Below, one piece after another: positions 1 to 7,147 of a DNA stretch of 64,000 nt. Position 1 is the first letter of the stretch. Every line of letters begins with the position of its first letter. A program made the translations under genes and the position numbers. The stretch comes from JBFWNG01 sp050251195. GTDB lineage: Bacteria; Bdellovibrionota_B; Oligoflexia; Oligoflexales; Oligoflexaceae. The stretch is from the NCBI GenBank assembly GCA_050251195.1, contig JBFWNG010000008.1, forward strand, positions 62,001-126,000, in the 5' to 3' direction. The notes beneath the pieces are model-generated. The model was not told where the DNA came from. It searched no databases and saw only the letters and a program-made list of their open reading frames with translations.

Positions 1-410
1 TTCATGGATTTGAGGTAGGCAACAACTTGTTCTTTTCTGTCAGCCTCGCTCAACTCTTTGAGCTTCGGATGGTCTTTAAACTTATCAAGGTTGTCTTTAA
101 TTTCGTTGTCCGAAACCTTTGATCGCTGCTCTAGGAACTCTTCCCGCGCTTGCTCGACTGATTTGGATTGTTTCGTAGCAAGTTCTTTCCAATAGGCGTC
201 GAGATAGCCTTCAATTGCCAAGTTTTCGATAAGCTCGTACTTTTTCTTTTCGAGTTCAAAAAACTGGCCTTGGTTCTCTTTGTATATTTCGTCTACTGTT
301 TTGACTTTGCCGTTAATGCTGAATCCTTTTTCCTCAGCATTCGCCGTATACGACATCAACATCAAAAATCCTGATAAACAACCGACCAAGTGAACATTGC
401 GGGTCTGCAT
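1..410 (-). CDS. Exported protein, N-terminal part only (cut by left edge)
   Basis: The reading frame starts at ATG 410-408 and runs off the left edge, so 136 residues are visible. The N-terminus (MQTRNVHLVGC...) is a signal peptide ending near an ANA-EE cleavage site. The mature part is highly charged and helical, with a stretch resembling the SurA-N/chaperone-like segment (NGKVKTVDEIYKENQ) that precedes thioredoxin/DsbA-like or PpiC-like domains in many delta-proteobacterial periplasmic proteins. I infer a periplasmic thiol-disulfide or folding factor, but no catalytic motif lies inside the window, so the function is open. It is transcribed divergently from orn, with a gap of about 160 bases. 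Confidence 0.6.
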   Translation of the reverse strand, partial: MQTRNVHLVGCLSGFLMLMSYTANAEEKGFSINGKVKTVDEIYKENQGQFFELEKKKYELIENLAIEGYLDAYWKELATKQSKSVEQAREEFLEQRSKVSDNEIKDNLDKFKDHPKLKELSEADRKEQVVAYLKSM

Positions 411-573
411 AATCCTCCCTTTGGAAAAAATAAACCTTCTGCTGTATACAAGGTCCTTAATTATAATGATTTAAGAACCTAAGAAACTCAATATCCCAGA
501 AATTTGTTGATTTCGAGTAGTATCATGCAATAGTCTGAATATTTCAAGAATAAACCTTTACCGGCCATTTTCA

Positions 574-1131
574 GTGACACAGCCGAATCAAACATTTTTA
601 GTCTGGGTAGACCTCGAAATGACGGGGCTCGATCCCGATACGGACGAAATCCTCGAAATTGCCGTTGTTATTACGGACGCGCAACTCAATGCCGTTGCCC
701 ATATGACACCTCTCGTCATTAAGCAGGATCCTTCCCGATTTGCTAAAATGGACCATTGGAATCAGGAGCATCACACAAAATCGGGGCTCTGGGCGCGGGC
801 TCTGGAATCAACCACAACGCTCGAGGAAGCGCAAAGCAGAGTTTTAGGTTTCATGAAACAATATTGCCGGCCAAAGGAAAGCCCGCTCTGCGGCAATACA
901 GTTTGGCAAGATCGCAGATTCTTAATCAAACATATGAAAGAAGTCGATACGTACCTGCACTACCGCATTGTCGACGTTAGCACTATCAAAGAGCTCGCCA
1001 AGCTTTGGTATCCAGAACTAGGCAAACAATTCACAAAAAAAAATGCCCACCGTGCCTTAGATGACATATTTGAAAGTATTGCCGAGCTAAAATTTTACCG
1101 TGAGCGATTATTTCCTAGGCAAAATTCGTAG
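574..1131 (+). CDS. orn: Oligoribonuclease
   Basis: Orn is the 3'-5' exoribonuclease that degrades two- to five-nucleotide RNAs to mononucleotides, finishing mRNA decay and pGpG turnover in the cytoplasm. The 185-residue length matches the family (about 180). DEDDh motifs are visible: WVDLEMTGLD near residues 11-20 (first Asp/Glu pair), a conserved tyrosine/aspartate region around YRIVDVSTIKEL, and HRALDDIFES near residue 160, supplying the catalytic His and last Asp. The start is GTG at 574; an upstream in-frame ATG is not available and the sequence before it has no clear Shine-Dalgarno site. It is monocistronic: a structured RNA with its own promoter and terminator follows. Confidence 0.95.
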   Translation: MTQPNQTFLVWVDLEMTGLDPDTDEILEIAVVITDAQLNAVAHMTPLVIKQDPSRFAKMDHWNQEHHTKSGLWARALESTTTLEEAQSRVLGFMKQYCRPKESPLCGNTVWQDRRFLIKHMKEVDTYLHYRIVDVSTIKELAKLWYPELGKQFTKKNAHRALDDIFESIAELKFYRERLFPRQNS

Positions 1132-1160
1132 ACGATTCTGGTTTCGCAATCCAAAAAAGA

Positions 1161-1169
1161 TGCTACAAT
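1161..1169 (+). promoter_or_regulatory. Extended -10 promoter element of the structured RNA
   Basis: TGCTACAAT fits the extended -10 pattern TGnTATAAT with one mismatch. No good -35 hexamer is seen 16-18 bases upstream, which is common for extended -10 promoters. The expected start point (about 1175-1177) falls exactly at the first base of the TAGAGCC stem of the downstream RNA. Confidence 0.55.
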
Positions 1170-1174
1170 ATTTT

Positions 1175-1362
1175 TAGAGCCCTCTCGTAAGGATTAACCT
1201 TACCATGGCTCTATAGACTACAGGTCTAGGAAAGGAGGTGGTGCTAGTGTGTATATTGAACACTCGTAGTACGAAAGGGAGGTTGATCTCATAAGATCAA
1301 TTTTCTGTGTAGGACTACGCTGGCTCCACCTTCTCTTACTGGTTCTGGAGCCAGTTTTTTTT
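1175..1362 (+). ncRNA. Candidate structured small RNA (about 190 nt), possibly with a micro-ORF
   Basis: Between orn and the convergent gene ending at 1367 lies a dense series of perfect stems: TAGAGCC 1175-1181 with GGCTCTA 1207-1213, enclosing GTAAGG 1187-1192 with CCTTAC 1198-1203; TAGAC 1214-1218 with GTCTA 1224-1228; AGTGT 1246-1250 with ACACT 1260-1264; TTGATCT 1283-1289 with AGATCAA 1294-1300; CGTAGT 1265-1270 with ACTACG 1314-1319. It ends in a strong intrinsic terminator. Two unpaired Shine-Dalgarno-like tracts (AAAGGAGG at 1231, AAAGGGAGG at 1274) and further GGA motifs are present. A micro-ORF could start at GTG 1247 (15 codons, stop 1292-1294). GGAGGTGG 1234-1241 can also pair with 1326-1333 and would break the terminator stem. 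Possible roles are a CsrA/RsmA-sequestering sRNA, a leader-peptide RNA, or an unclassified family. Confidence 0.65.
1320..1362 (+). terminator. Rho-independent terminator of the structured RNA
   Basis: Nine-base perfect stem CTGGCTCCA 1320-1328 with TGGAGCCAG 1346-1354, followed by eight T (1355-1362). It lies just before the convergent stop at 1367. Confidence 0.9.
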
Positions 1363-1366
1363 GTCC

Positions 1367-1948
1367 TTAACGATTTCCCCGCTCCTGGCTTCGAACGTAC
1401 TCAAGGAAAGTCGCCTTGTCGTCCATTATAGACTGATAACGTTGTTGGCTCATGCGCGACCCTTTTCGATGGCCTCCGCCGCCGCCACGGTTATTATTTG
1501 GCCCGCCGCTTTGTCTGGGGTTCTGACCACCCTGACCGGCCCGGATTTGATATTTTCTTTCGGCTACGTCCCAAGCTCGGTTAACGACGCCTTCTGTAAC
1601 AAGTTCCTTAACTAAGTCTTCGAGCTCTATCCCTTCTTCCGAGGCCAAGCTTACCAACTTCTTGTACAGCGATTGAGAAAAGGAAAGGCTCACTTTTGGG
1701 CCGTTGTCCTTTTGGGCAGATGTTGCTGTGGTAGCAGCATCATCTCCGCCAGAAACCTCTGGTTCATTAATTTGCAAATTCATATCTTCTTGCGGTTCCC
1801 CTGACTTCTTTGATGATTGTTTGCGGCCTCGCGTCGTTTCAAAACGCCCCCCTTTGTTCCCACCTCTTGGCAAAGACATACCTCCCGTTTTAGGTTGTTC
1901 TATAGCGAAAGCATTTCCGATGCTTCGCGTGGAATTCTTTTGATACAT
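1367..1948 (-). CDS. Unrecognised protein with Gly/Arg-rich tail
   Basis: This 193-residue protein is not one I recognise. The N-terminal half is low-complexity, basic and Ser/Gly-rich. A compact segment near residues 85-135 (VSLSFSQSLYKKLVSLASEEG, then IELEDLVKELV) looks like a strand followed by two helices, as in ribbon-helix-helix or similar small DNA-binding folds. It is followed by a Gly/Arg/Asn-rich linker of the RGG type (GGPNNNRGGGGGHRKGS), often seen in nucleic-acid-binding proteins, and a short acidic/aromatic C-terminal tail. I chose ATG 1948; a TTG is one codon upstream and neither has a good ribosome site. A DNA- or RNA-binding role is inference. It converges on the structured RNA. 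Confidence 0.7.
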   Translation of the reverse strand: MYQKNSTRSIGNAFAIEQPKTGGMSLPRGGNKGGRFETTRGRKQSSKKSGEPQEDMNLQINEPEVSGGDDAATTATSAQKDNGPKVSLSFSQSLYKKLVSLASEEGIELEDLVKELVTEGVVNRAWDVAERKYQIRAGQGGQNPRQSGGPNNNRGGGGGHRKGSRMSQQRYQSIMDDKATFLEYVRSQERGNR

Positions 1949-2024
1949 CAAATAAAAAAGATGCTTTTGAATCTGAATCAGTGCGGCTGATCATTAGGAT
2001 AAATTGAAAAGGTAACCAGCTCGA

Positions 2025-3338
2025 CTATTGATTAGGATTTAACATTTCCCACGATACCTTAGGGAAGGTAAAAACCTTGTCTACGCTAAGATCTGCCTTA
2101 GAATCGAGTATCAAGTCAAGGCTAAAGTTGTAAGCCCCCCGTTGCACGCTACTAATATCCACAAAGACCCCGAAGTCCCCGACCATATCCCGAAGCCACG
2201 GCCATTCCTTGTGCCATGGTTTGGCCTTGGCCATATTGCTGCGGAAAAAGTATGGGTGGGGGAAAAATTCATTGTTTTCAGAGCTTATGTCGATCTTCAT
2301 CGCTATGGCTCCGTATTTCCCCTCGGCGAGCGCCCAATACTCCTTGGCTACCCCCTTCGGAGCGGGAGCAGGCACCAAAGGCAGGGTTTCCACGTTGCTC
2401 GATATGGCCCATTTTTCGGGTTCCGCTAGTTTGACAAAATAGGCCAATCCGCTGCCGGGTTTGAGCCATTCGTCGGGGTCAAAAGGGAATTCGAGAGACG
2501 TTGGGATTTGGAAAGAGTTCTCGTAAAAGACCAGTTCGCTAAACATGTGAAAATCAAACATCGAAAGAAATTTCTTAAGCTTGACCCCGACGGCGACAAT
2601 AGTCCGAATGGGGCCTTCCTGCCAGCTTTCGATTTCCGAGGAAAAGGACTCTTCGGTCAAAGTGAAATCGGGGAGCCAGAATGGCAGCCTAAAGGCAACG
2701 TTGAATCGCGACGACGCAAAGAGCTTTACAGCCGTACCCCCGTACAAAATATCTAGCGCCCCGAGAAGCACCGGGTGTGTTTTACGGAATTGGTACGCAT
2801 AACGTTGAGTCACTATCTTATCGCGCGCAAACTTGACCGCCACTGACGAAGAGGCTTTGTTTGACCGATATTGTCGAACCGCTAACAATAGGAAGCCAAA
2901 TTTTTCTTCGCCCGAACAAAATCGCAACTTCCACGTTCTTTGCGCCTGACCCACGAGATCGGCAGGAATATCCTTGGGCGTAAAATCATCTCCTAGATCC
3001 GATCCCTTAACGACTATTTCATCATTGGAATCCAGCATTCCGTCGTCTGTGTCTTTGGTAAAGGGCATGCCTGAATCAAGCACGTATTCATTTTTTTCGT
3101 TTCGTTCGTCGATCTGAATCGGGATTTGACGCCACTGGCGATCTTTATATCTCCAAGCTGAGAAGTTCCTCACGTTCTTAGAAAAAGCCGATGCATCGGC
3201 GCCGAAGACAATAGGGCGTACGAATTCACCCTGCCTCGCGCAAGCGAGCGTATCTTGCGAAGCGAAAAAGCAAAGCCACGTCAAAACTATCTGTAAGATA
3301 AGGTATCGCGATAAATATGCTGTTTGGAAAATTGTCAT
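2025..3338 (-). CDS. Exported protein of unknown function
   Basis: The start is placed at ATG 3338 because the protein then begins with a signal peptide (MTIFQTAYLSRYLILQIVL..., cleavage near DTLA-CARQ) and the longer frame would run into the transporter gene on the other strand. The mature part is about 400 residues. It contains an acidic stretch (KDTDDGMLDSNDEIVVKG) like calcium-binding loops and many aromatic beta-strand-like segments. I do not recognise the family. It is divergent from the peptide-transporter operon, with 64 bases between starts, so the promoters probably overlap. Confidence 0.75.
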   Translation of the reverse strand: MTIFQTAYLSRYLILQIVLTWLCFFASQDTLACARQGEFVRPIVFGADASAFSKNVRNFSAWRYKDRQWRQIPIQIDERNEKNEYVLDSGMPFTKDTDDGMLDSNDEIVVKGSDLGDDFTPKDIPADLVGQAQRTWKLRFCSGEEKFGFLLLAVRQYRSNKASSSVAVKFARDKIVTQRYAYQFRKTHPVLLGALDILYGGTAVKLFASSRFNVAFRLPFWLPDFTLTEESFSSEIESWQEGPIRTIVAVGVKLKKFLSMFDFHMFSELVFYENSFQIPTSLEFPFDPDEWLKPGSGLAYFVKLAEPEKWAISSNVETLPLVPAPAPKGVAKEYWALAEGKYGAIAMKIDISSENNEFFPHPYFFRSNMAKAKPWHKEWPWLRDMVGDFGVFVDISSVQRGAYNFSLDLILDSKADLSVDKVFTFPKVSWEMLNPNQ

Positions 3339-3402
3339 ATAAGAACTATAATAGTGACTAAAATGCGGTTTTGTAATCGAATAATGAACCCGAGGAATTT
3401 TC

Positions 3403-4926
3403 ATGACCAAAATAATTTGGATCCTTACAATCCCCTTCGTATATAACGTCGCCTTCGGTGCAAACGGCTCCACGATAAAGGTTGCATGGGAAGCCCCCAT
3501 TCGGTTTTATGACTCAAGGTACGCCGTAGACGCCGACAGCCAATACGTCGAAGACCTTGTCCACTGCTCTCTCATATCTTTTAATGAAGCTGGCCGCGGC
3601 GTTCCCGATCTGGCGGACGGTGAACCAAGATGGGAAAGTCCAACCTCGCTCGTCGTTAAAATCAAGCCCAACGCCAAGTTCAGCAACGGCGATGCTGTTA
3701 CCGTAGAAGACGTTAAAGCGACCTACAACTTTTTTCTGTCAAACTCGGGAGAACCTTCGCCACGCGCTTCCGCTTTTACGAACATTAAGGAAATCACCAC
3801 GCCCAACAAAGACGAAATTCATTTTTCTCTCAAACAACCTGACGCGAGCTTTGTTTCAAATCTCATTGTTGGCATCCTCCCTAAGAAACTCGCAGAGGGC
3901 AAGATTATTACCGAGGCGAAAAACGTGGTCGGTTGCGGCCCTTTCACTCTAGAAAAAACCGAGGTTCTCAGCCTCTCACTCGTTCCCAACCCAAATTACA
4001 CCTTAGATAAAACGCCTAAGGTCGCAGGTATCGAATTTAAGATTATTCGCGACGAAAAAACCCGATTTGCAAAACTCGTCAAAGGAGAGGTAGATCTTGT
4101 TCAGAACAACATCAATCGCGAAACGCTAAAGCAAATTTCAAAAAAATATCCGAACCTCATCGTACAAAAGAAATTAGGACTCAAGACGACCTATCTCGGT
4201 TTCAACATGAAAGATCCGTTAACTGGAAACATTGCAGTCCGGAAGGCGATAGCTTACGCTCTCGAAAAGGATACTATCATTAAGTATATTCTTGGCGACC
4301 TTGCGACTCCGGCAACAACAATGCTGACTCCCGAAGACCCCTTCCTTAGCAAATCGTTAGATCCTTATTCTCACGATATCGCAAAGGCTAATGCGGTTCT
4401 CGATGCCGCGGGTCTCAAACCGGCCAAAGGAGCCAAATATAGATTTAGCCTTACCTATAAAACCACCACTGACACAACTCGCGTCAACATAGCAAAGGCG
4501 GTTGCATCACAATTGAAAAAAGTCGGTATCGACGTTCAGATTTTGCCCATGGAGTGGGGGCGGTTTAAAGAAGATGTGGAGAAGGGAAGAATCCAACTTT
4601 GGGGCCTCACCTGGGTCGGGTTTAAGGATCCGGACATTTATCGATATGCATTTTCTTCCGACAGCGTTCCGCCTAACGGAGCGAATCGGGGCTGGTACTC
4701 CAACCCGCAGTTGGACAAACTTTTGGAACAGGGCAAGGCCACGACCAAACTGGAGGACCGGATTAAGATCTACAACGAAATACAAAAGATCGTAAACGCG
4801 GACCTGCCTTATGTGTTTCTTTGGCACGAGGAAAACTTTGCCGTCTTTTCAAACAAGCTAGTTGGTTTTCAACTGTATGCCGATGGCCGGCTCAGCGCTC
4901 TCTCTAGCTCATATTTAAAAATGTAA
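3403..4926 (+). CDS. Peptide ABC transporter, periplasmic substrate-binding protein
   Basis: Family 5 extracellular solute-binding protein (SBP_bac_5, the DppA/OppA/NikA group), 507 residues, the usual length. It delivers oligopeptides or a similar ligand to the inner-membrane permeases encoded next. Visible features: signal peptide (MTKIIWILTIPFVYNVAFGAN), the early conserved LVHCSLISFNEAG region, WESPTSLVVKIKPNAKFSNG (typical of the fold: W-x(n)-F-x-L-R-x-G-x-F-x-G), GCGPFTLEK, and the DPDIYRYAFSSDSVPPNGAN substrate-pocket region near residue 410. Start ATG 3403 has GAGGA six bases upstream. The gene is followed after three bases by two permease genes. The exact substrate cannot be read from sequence. 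Confidence 0.92.
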   Translation: MTKIIWILTIPFVYNVAFGANGSTIKVAWEAPIRFYDSRYAVDADSQYVEDLVHCSLISFNEAGRGVPDLADGEPRWESPTSLVVKIKPNAKFSNGDAVTVEDVKATYNFFLSNSGEPSPRASAFTNIKEITTPNKDEIHFSLKQPDASFVSNLIVGILPKKLAEGKIITEAKNVVGCGPFTLEKTEVLSLSLVPNPNYTLDKTPKVAGIEFKIIRDEKTRFAKLVKGEVDLVQNNINRETLKQISKKYPNLIVQKKLGLKTTYLGFNMKDPLTGNIAVRKAIAYALEKDTIIKYILGDLATPATTMLTPEDPFLSKSLDPYSHDIAKANAVLDAAGLKPAKGAKYRFSLTYKTTTDTTRVNIAKAVASQLKKVGIDVQILPMEWGRFKEDVEKGRIQLWGLTWVGFKDPDIYRYAFSSDSVPPNGANRGWYSNPQLDKLLEQGKATTKLEDRIKIYNEIQKIVNADLPYVFLWHEENFAVFSNKLVGFQLYADGRLSALSSSYLKM

Positions 4927-4929
4927 ACA

Positions 4930-5853
4930 ATGCTGTATTTTCTTGCCCGACGTTTGCTTGCTCTCATTCCTGTTGCCATTGGAGTCGTTACTCTTGTGTC
5001 GTTGATGACTCATTTGGTCCCAGGCAATCCCGTTGATGCAATTTTAGGAGACTATGCCACTGCCGAAGACAAGGCCATGCTTGCGAAAGCCTTGGGCCTC
5101 GACCGTCCTTTTTTGGATCAGCTTACGGGATATTTCGCCGAAGCCTCGAAGGGTAATCTGGGCGAGTCGATCATTTATCATCGTCCGGTGCTATCGATGA
5201 TTTTGGAGCGAATGCCAGCAACCGCCGAACTGGCCGTTGCCGCAATGGTTGTGGCCATGACACTTAGCATTCCTCTGGGAGTTCTCAGTGCGATGAATCA
5301 GCGGACTATCATCGATTATACGGCCATGACATTTGCAATTGCAGGCGTCGCTCTCCCAAGTTTTTTCGTCGGACCTCTCCTCGTGCTCGTATTCTCCCTT
5401 AAGTTGGATCTTTTGCCTGTTTCCGAACGGGGAGATTGGACGACCTACATATTGCCGGCGGTGACATTGGGAACAGCTCTATCGGCTGCATTGTGTCGAA
5501 TGACGCGCAATTCCATCCTTGACTTCGCCAAGGAGGACTTTGCGAGAACGGCGCGAGCCAAAGGCTGCAGCAAGCTTAGAGTTGTGTGCAAACATATCCT
5601 TCGAAATGCGTCCTTGCCGCTGATCACCATTATTGGCCTTCAGTTTGGTGTGTTGCTAACGGGAACCTTGATTAGCGAAAAAATATTTGATTGGCCGGGT
5701 GTCGGTAGTTTACTCCTTGAAGGAATAAACACGAGGGACTATCCCCTTGTGCAGGGCTGCGTCCTTGTTTTCTCAGCATCGTACTTACTTGTAAATCTCA
5801 TAACCGACCTGGTCGTAGCATGGCTCGACCCGCGAATAAAGCTCGAGTCGTAA
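4930..5853 (+). CDS. Peptide ABC transporter permease (DppB/OppB type)
   Basis: Inner-membrane permease of the dipeptide/oligopeptide class, 307 residues. The N-terminus (MLYFLARRLLALIPVAIGVVT) is the classic DppB first helix. The FLDQLTGYF segment precedes the permease core. The cytoplasmic EAA-type loop that docks the ATPase is present (ARTARAKGCSKLRVVCKHILRN), as is the C-terminal FDWPGVGSLL signature. Its stop codon overlaps the start of the second permease (TAATG), so the two are translationally coupled. Confidence 0.93.
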   Translation: MLYFLARRLLALIPVAIGVVTLVSLMTHLVPGNPVDAILGDYATAEDKAMLAKALGLDRPFLDQLTGYFAEASKGNLGESIIYHRPVLSMILERMPATAELAVAAMVVAMTLSIPLGVLSAMNQRTIIDYTAMTFAIAGVALPSFFVGPLLVLVFSLKLDLLPVSERGDWTTYILPAVTLGTALSAALCRMTRNSILDFAKEDFARTARAKGCSKLRVVCKHILRNASLPLITIIGLQFGVLLTGTLISEKIFDWPGVGSLLLEGINTRDYPLVQGCVLVFSASYLLVNLITDLVVAWLDPRIKLES

Positions 5854-6704
5854 TGAAAATCTTTAACGCCCAACAACTGCGACAAGCCGGCCTATTCTCT
5901 GATCCGAGATTTGTGTTCGGTTCGCTTGTTGTGCTTGGCACTCTCTTTTGCGCGCTCACCGCTCCGTGGTTAAGCCCGTATGATTTAGACTACACCGAAA
6001 TAACGGACAGGCTTTGTCCTCCCGGTCCCGGCCATTGGTTGGGTTGCGACCAAAACGGCGGAGATGTTCTTAGCGCCATGCTTTATGGAGCGCGAAGCTC
6101 GCTTTACGTCAGCTTTCTTGCCGTTGTGCTCCAACTTACGGTAGGTGTCTCCATCGGCGTGATCAGCGGCTATTTCGGCAAGATTACCGATCATCTATTG
6201 ATGCGCGCCGTCGATATCATCATGGCGTTTCCCGGCATCCTTCTCGCCTTAACGCTTACGGCCTTGTTAGGCCCAAGTCTCAACACCATAATTTTTTCTA
6301 TAACAGCAACGGGATGGACTTCCTCCGCCCGCATTGTGCGCAATCAGGTGATTAGCATCAAGGAGAGGGAATTTGTAACGGCAACTCGAGCCCTCGGCGC
6401 TTCGGACAGCAGACTTATTTTTAAGCACATTCTCCCCATGACGGTGTCTTCGCTGATCATACACGGAACCTTTTCCCTCTCGGGCGTCATCATTGTGGAG
6501 TCAGCACTAAGCTTCTTGGGGCTTGGGGCACAAAATGCGGCGCTCACTTGGGGAAGTTTGCTTGGTCAAGGAAGCCAGGTAGAATTAGACCAGGCGCCAC
6601 ATCTTACTATCATCCCCGGACTCGCAATTTTCTTGATCATTCTCGCCTTTAATTTTATGGGCGATGCTTTGAGAGATGCACTCGATCCCCGCACTCAAAA
6701 GTGA
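5853..6704 (+). CDS. Peptide ABC transporter permease (DppC/OppC type)
   Basis: Second permease of the transporter, 283 residues from ATG 5853, which overlaps the preceding stop. DppC hallmarks: an early APWLSPYD motif, GCDQNGGDVLSAMLYGARSS (family pattern GTDxxGRDVxSRxxYGAR), the EAA loop (EFVTATRALGASDSRLIFKH), and ESALSFLGLG near the C-terminus. No ATP-binding subunit genes follow: the next gene is a CheY-like receiver. The complex must therefore use ATPases encoded elsewhere, or shared ones. Confidence 0.92.
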   Translation: MKIFNAQQLRQAGLFSDPRFVFGSLVVLGTLFCALTAPWLSPYDLDYTEITDRLCPPGPGHWLGCDQNGGDVLSAMLYGARSSLYVSFLAVVLQLTVGVSIGVISGYFGKITDHLLMRAVDIIMAFPGILLALTLTALLGPSLNTIIFSITATGWTSSARIVRNQVISIKEREFVTATRALGASDSRLIFKHILPMTVSSLIIHGTFSLSGVIIVESALSFLGLGAQNAALTWGSLLGQGSQVELDQAPHLTIIPGLAIFLIILAFNFMGDALRDALDPRTQK

Positions 6705-6777
6705 CGTCCCTGCGATACGGTGGAACAATTTTTTTTTTGTGGTAAAATCATGGAGTGGCAATGGCAGCGAGGTGCAT

Positions 6778-7146
6778 ATGGCGAAGAAAATACTTGTAGT
6801 TGACGACTCAATGACGGCCCGAAAACTTATCAAATCTGCACTTGAAAATACCGGCATTGAAATACTTGAAGCGCAGGACGGCAATCAAGGCATCGACATG
6901 TTGATGCAAAATCCCGACGTACAGCTTATTTTTTCCGACATCAACATGCCTTGGAAAAATGGTCTTGAGATGATCGAGGAAATTAGAGGCAATGCAAGCT
7001 ATAGCCAAATTCCCATCTGTCTTTTGACGACCGAAAGCTCGGAAGAAGCTCTAGACACAGCAAAACGGCTCGGAATTACGGCTTTTTTGGTCAAACCTGT
7101 GCAGAAAGAACAAATTACAACCTTGGTTGAAACGATTCTTTCGTAA
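6778..7146 (+). CDS. Single-domain response regulator, CheY-like
   Basis: Stand-alone receiver, 122 residues. Start ATG 6778 has GAGGT five bases upstream; a longer open frame upstream is not needed. All receiver residues are present: the acidic pair in VVDDSMTARK, the phospho-acceptor Asp in IFSDINMPWKNG, the Thr in LLTTESSEE and the Lys in FLVKPVQK. The MPWKNG loop and LLTTE are typical of the CheY group used in chemotaxis or motility signalling. It lies downstream of the peptide transporter, but with a gap of about 70 bases, and converges with the next gene (stop codons almost touch). Confidence 0.93.
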   Translation: MAKKILVVDDSMTARKLIKSALENTGIEILEAQDGNQGIDMLMQNPDVQLIFSDINMPWKNGLEMIEEIRGNASYSQIPICLLTTESSEEALDTAKRLGITAFLVKPVQKEQITTLVETILS

Positions 7147-7147
7147 A

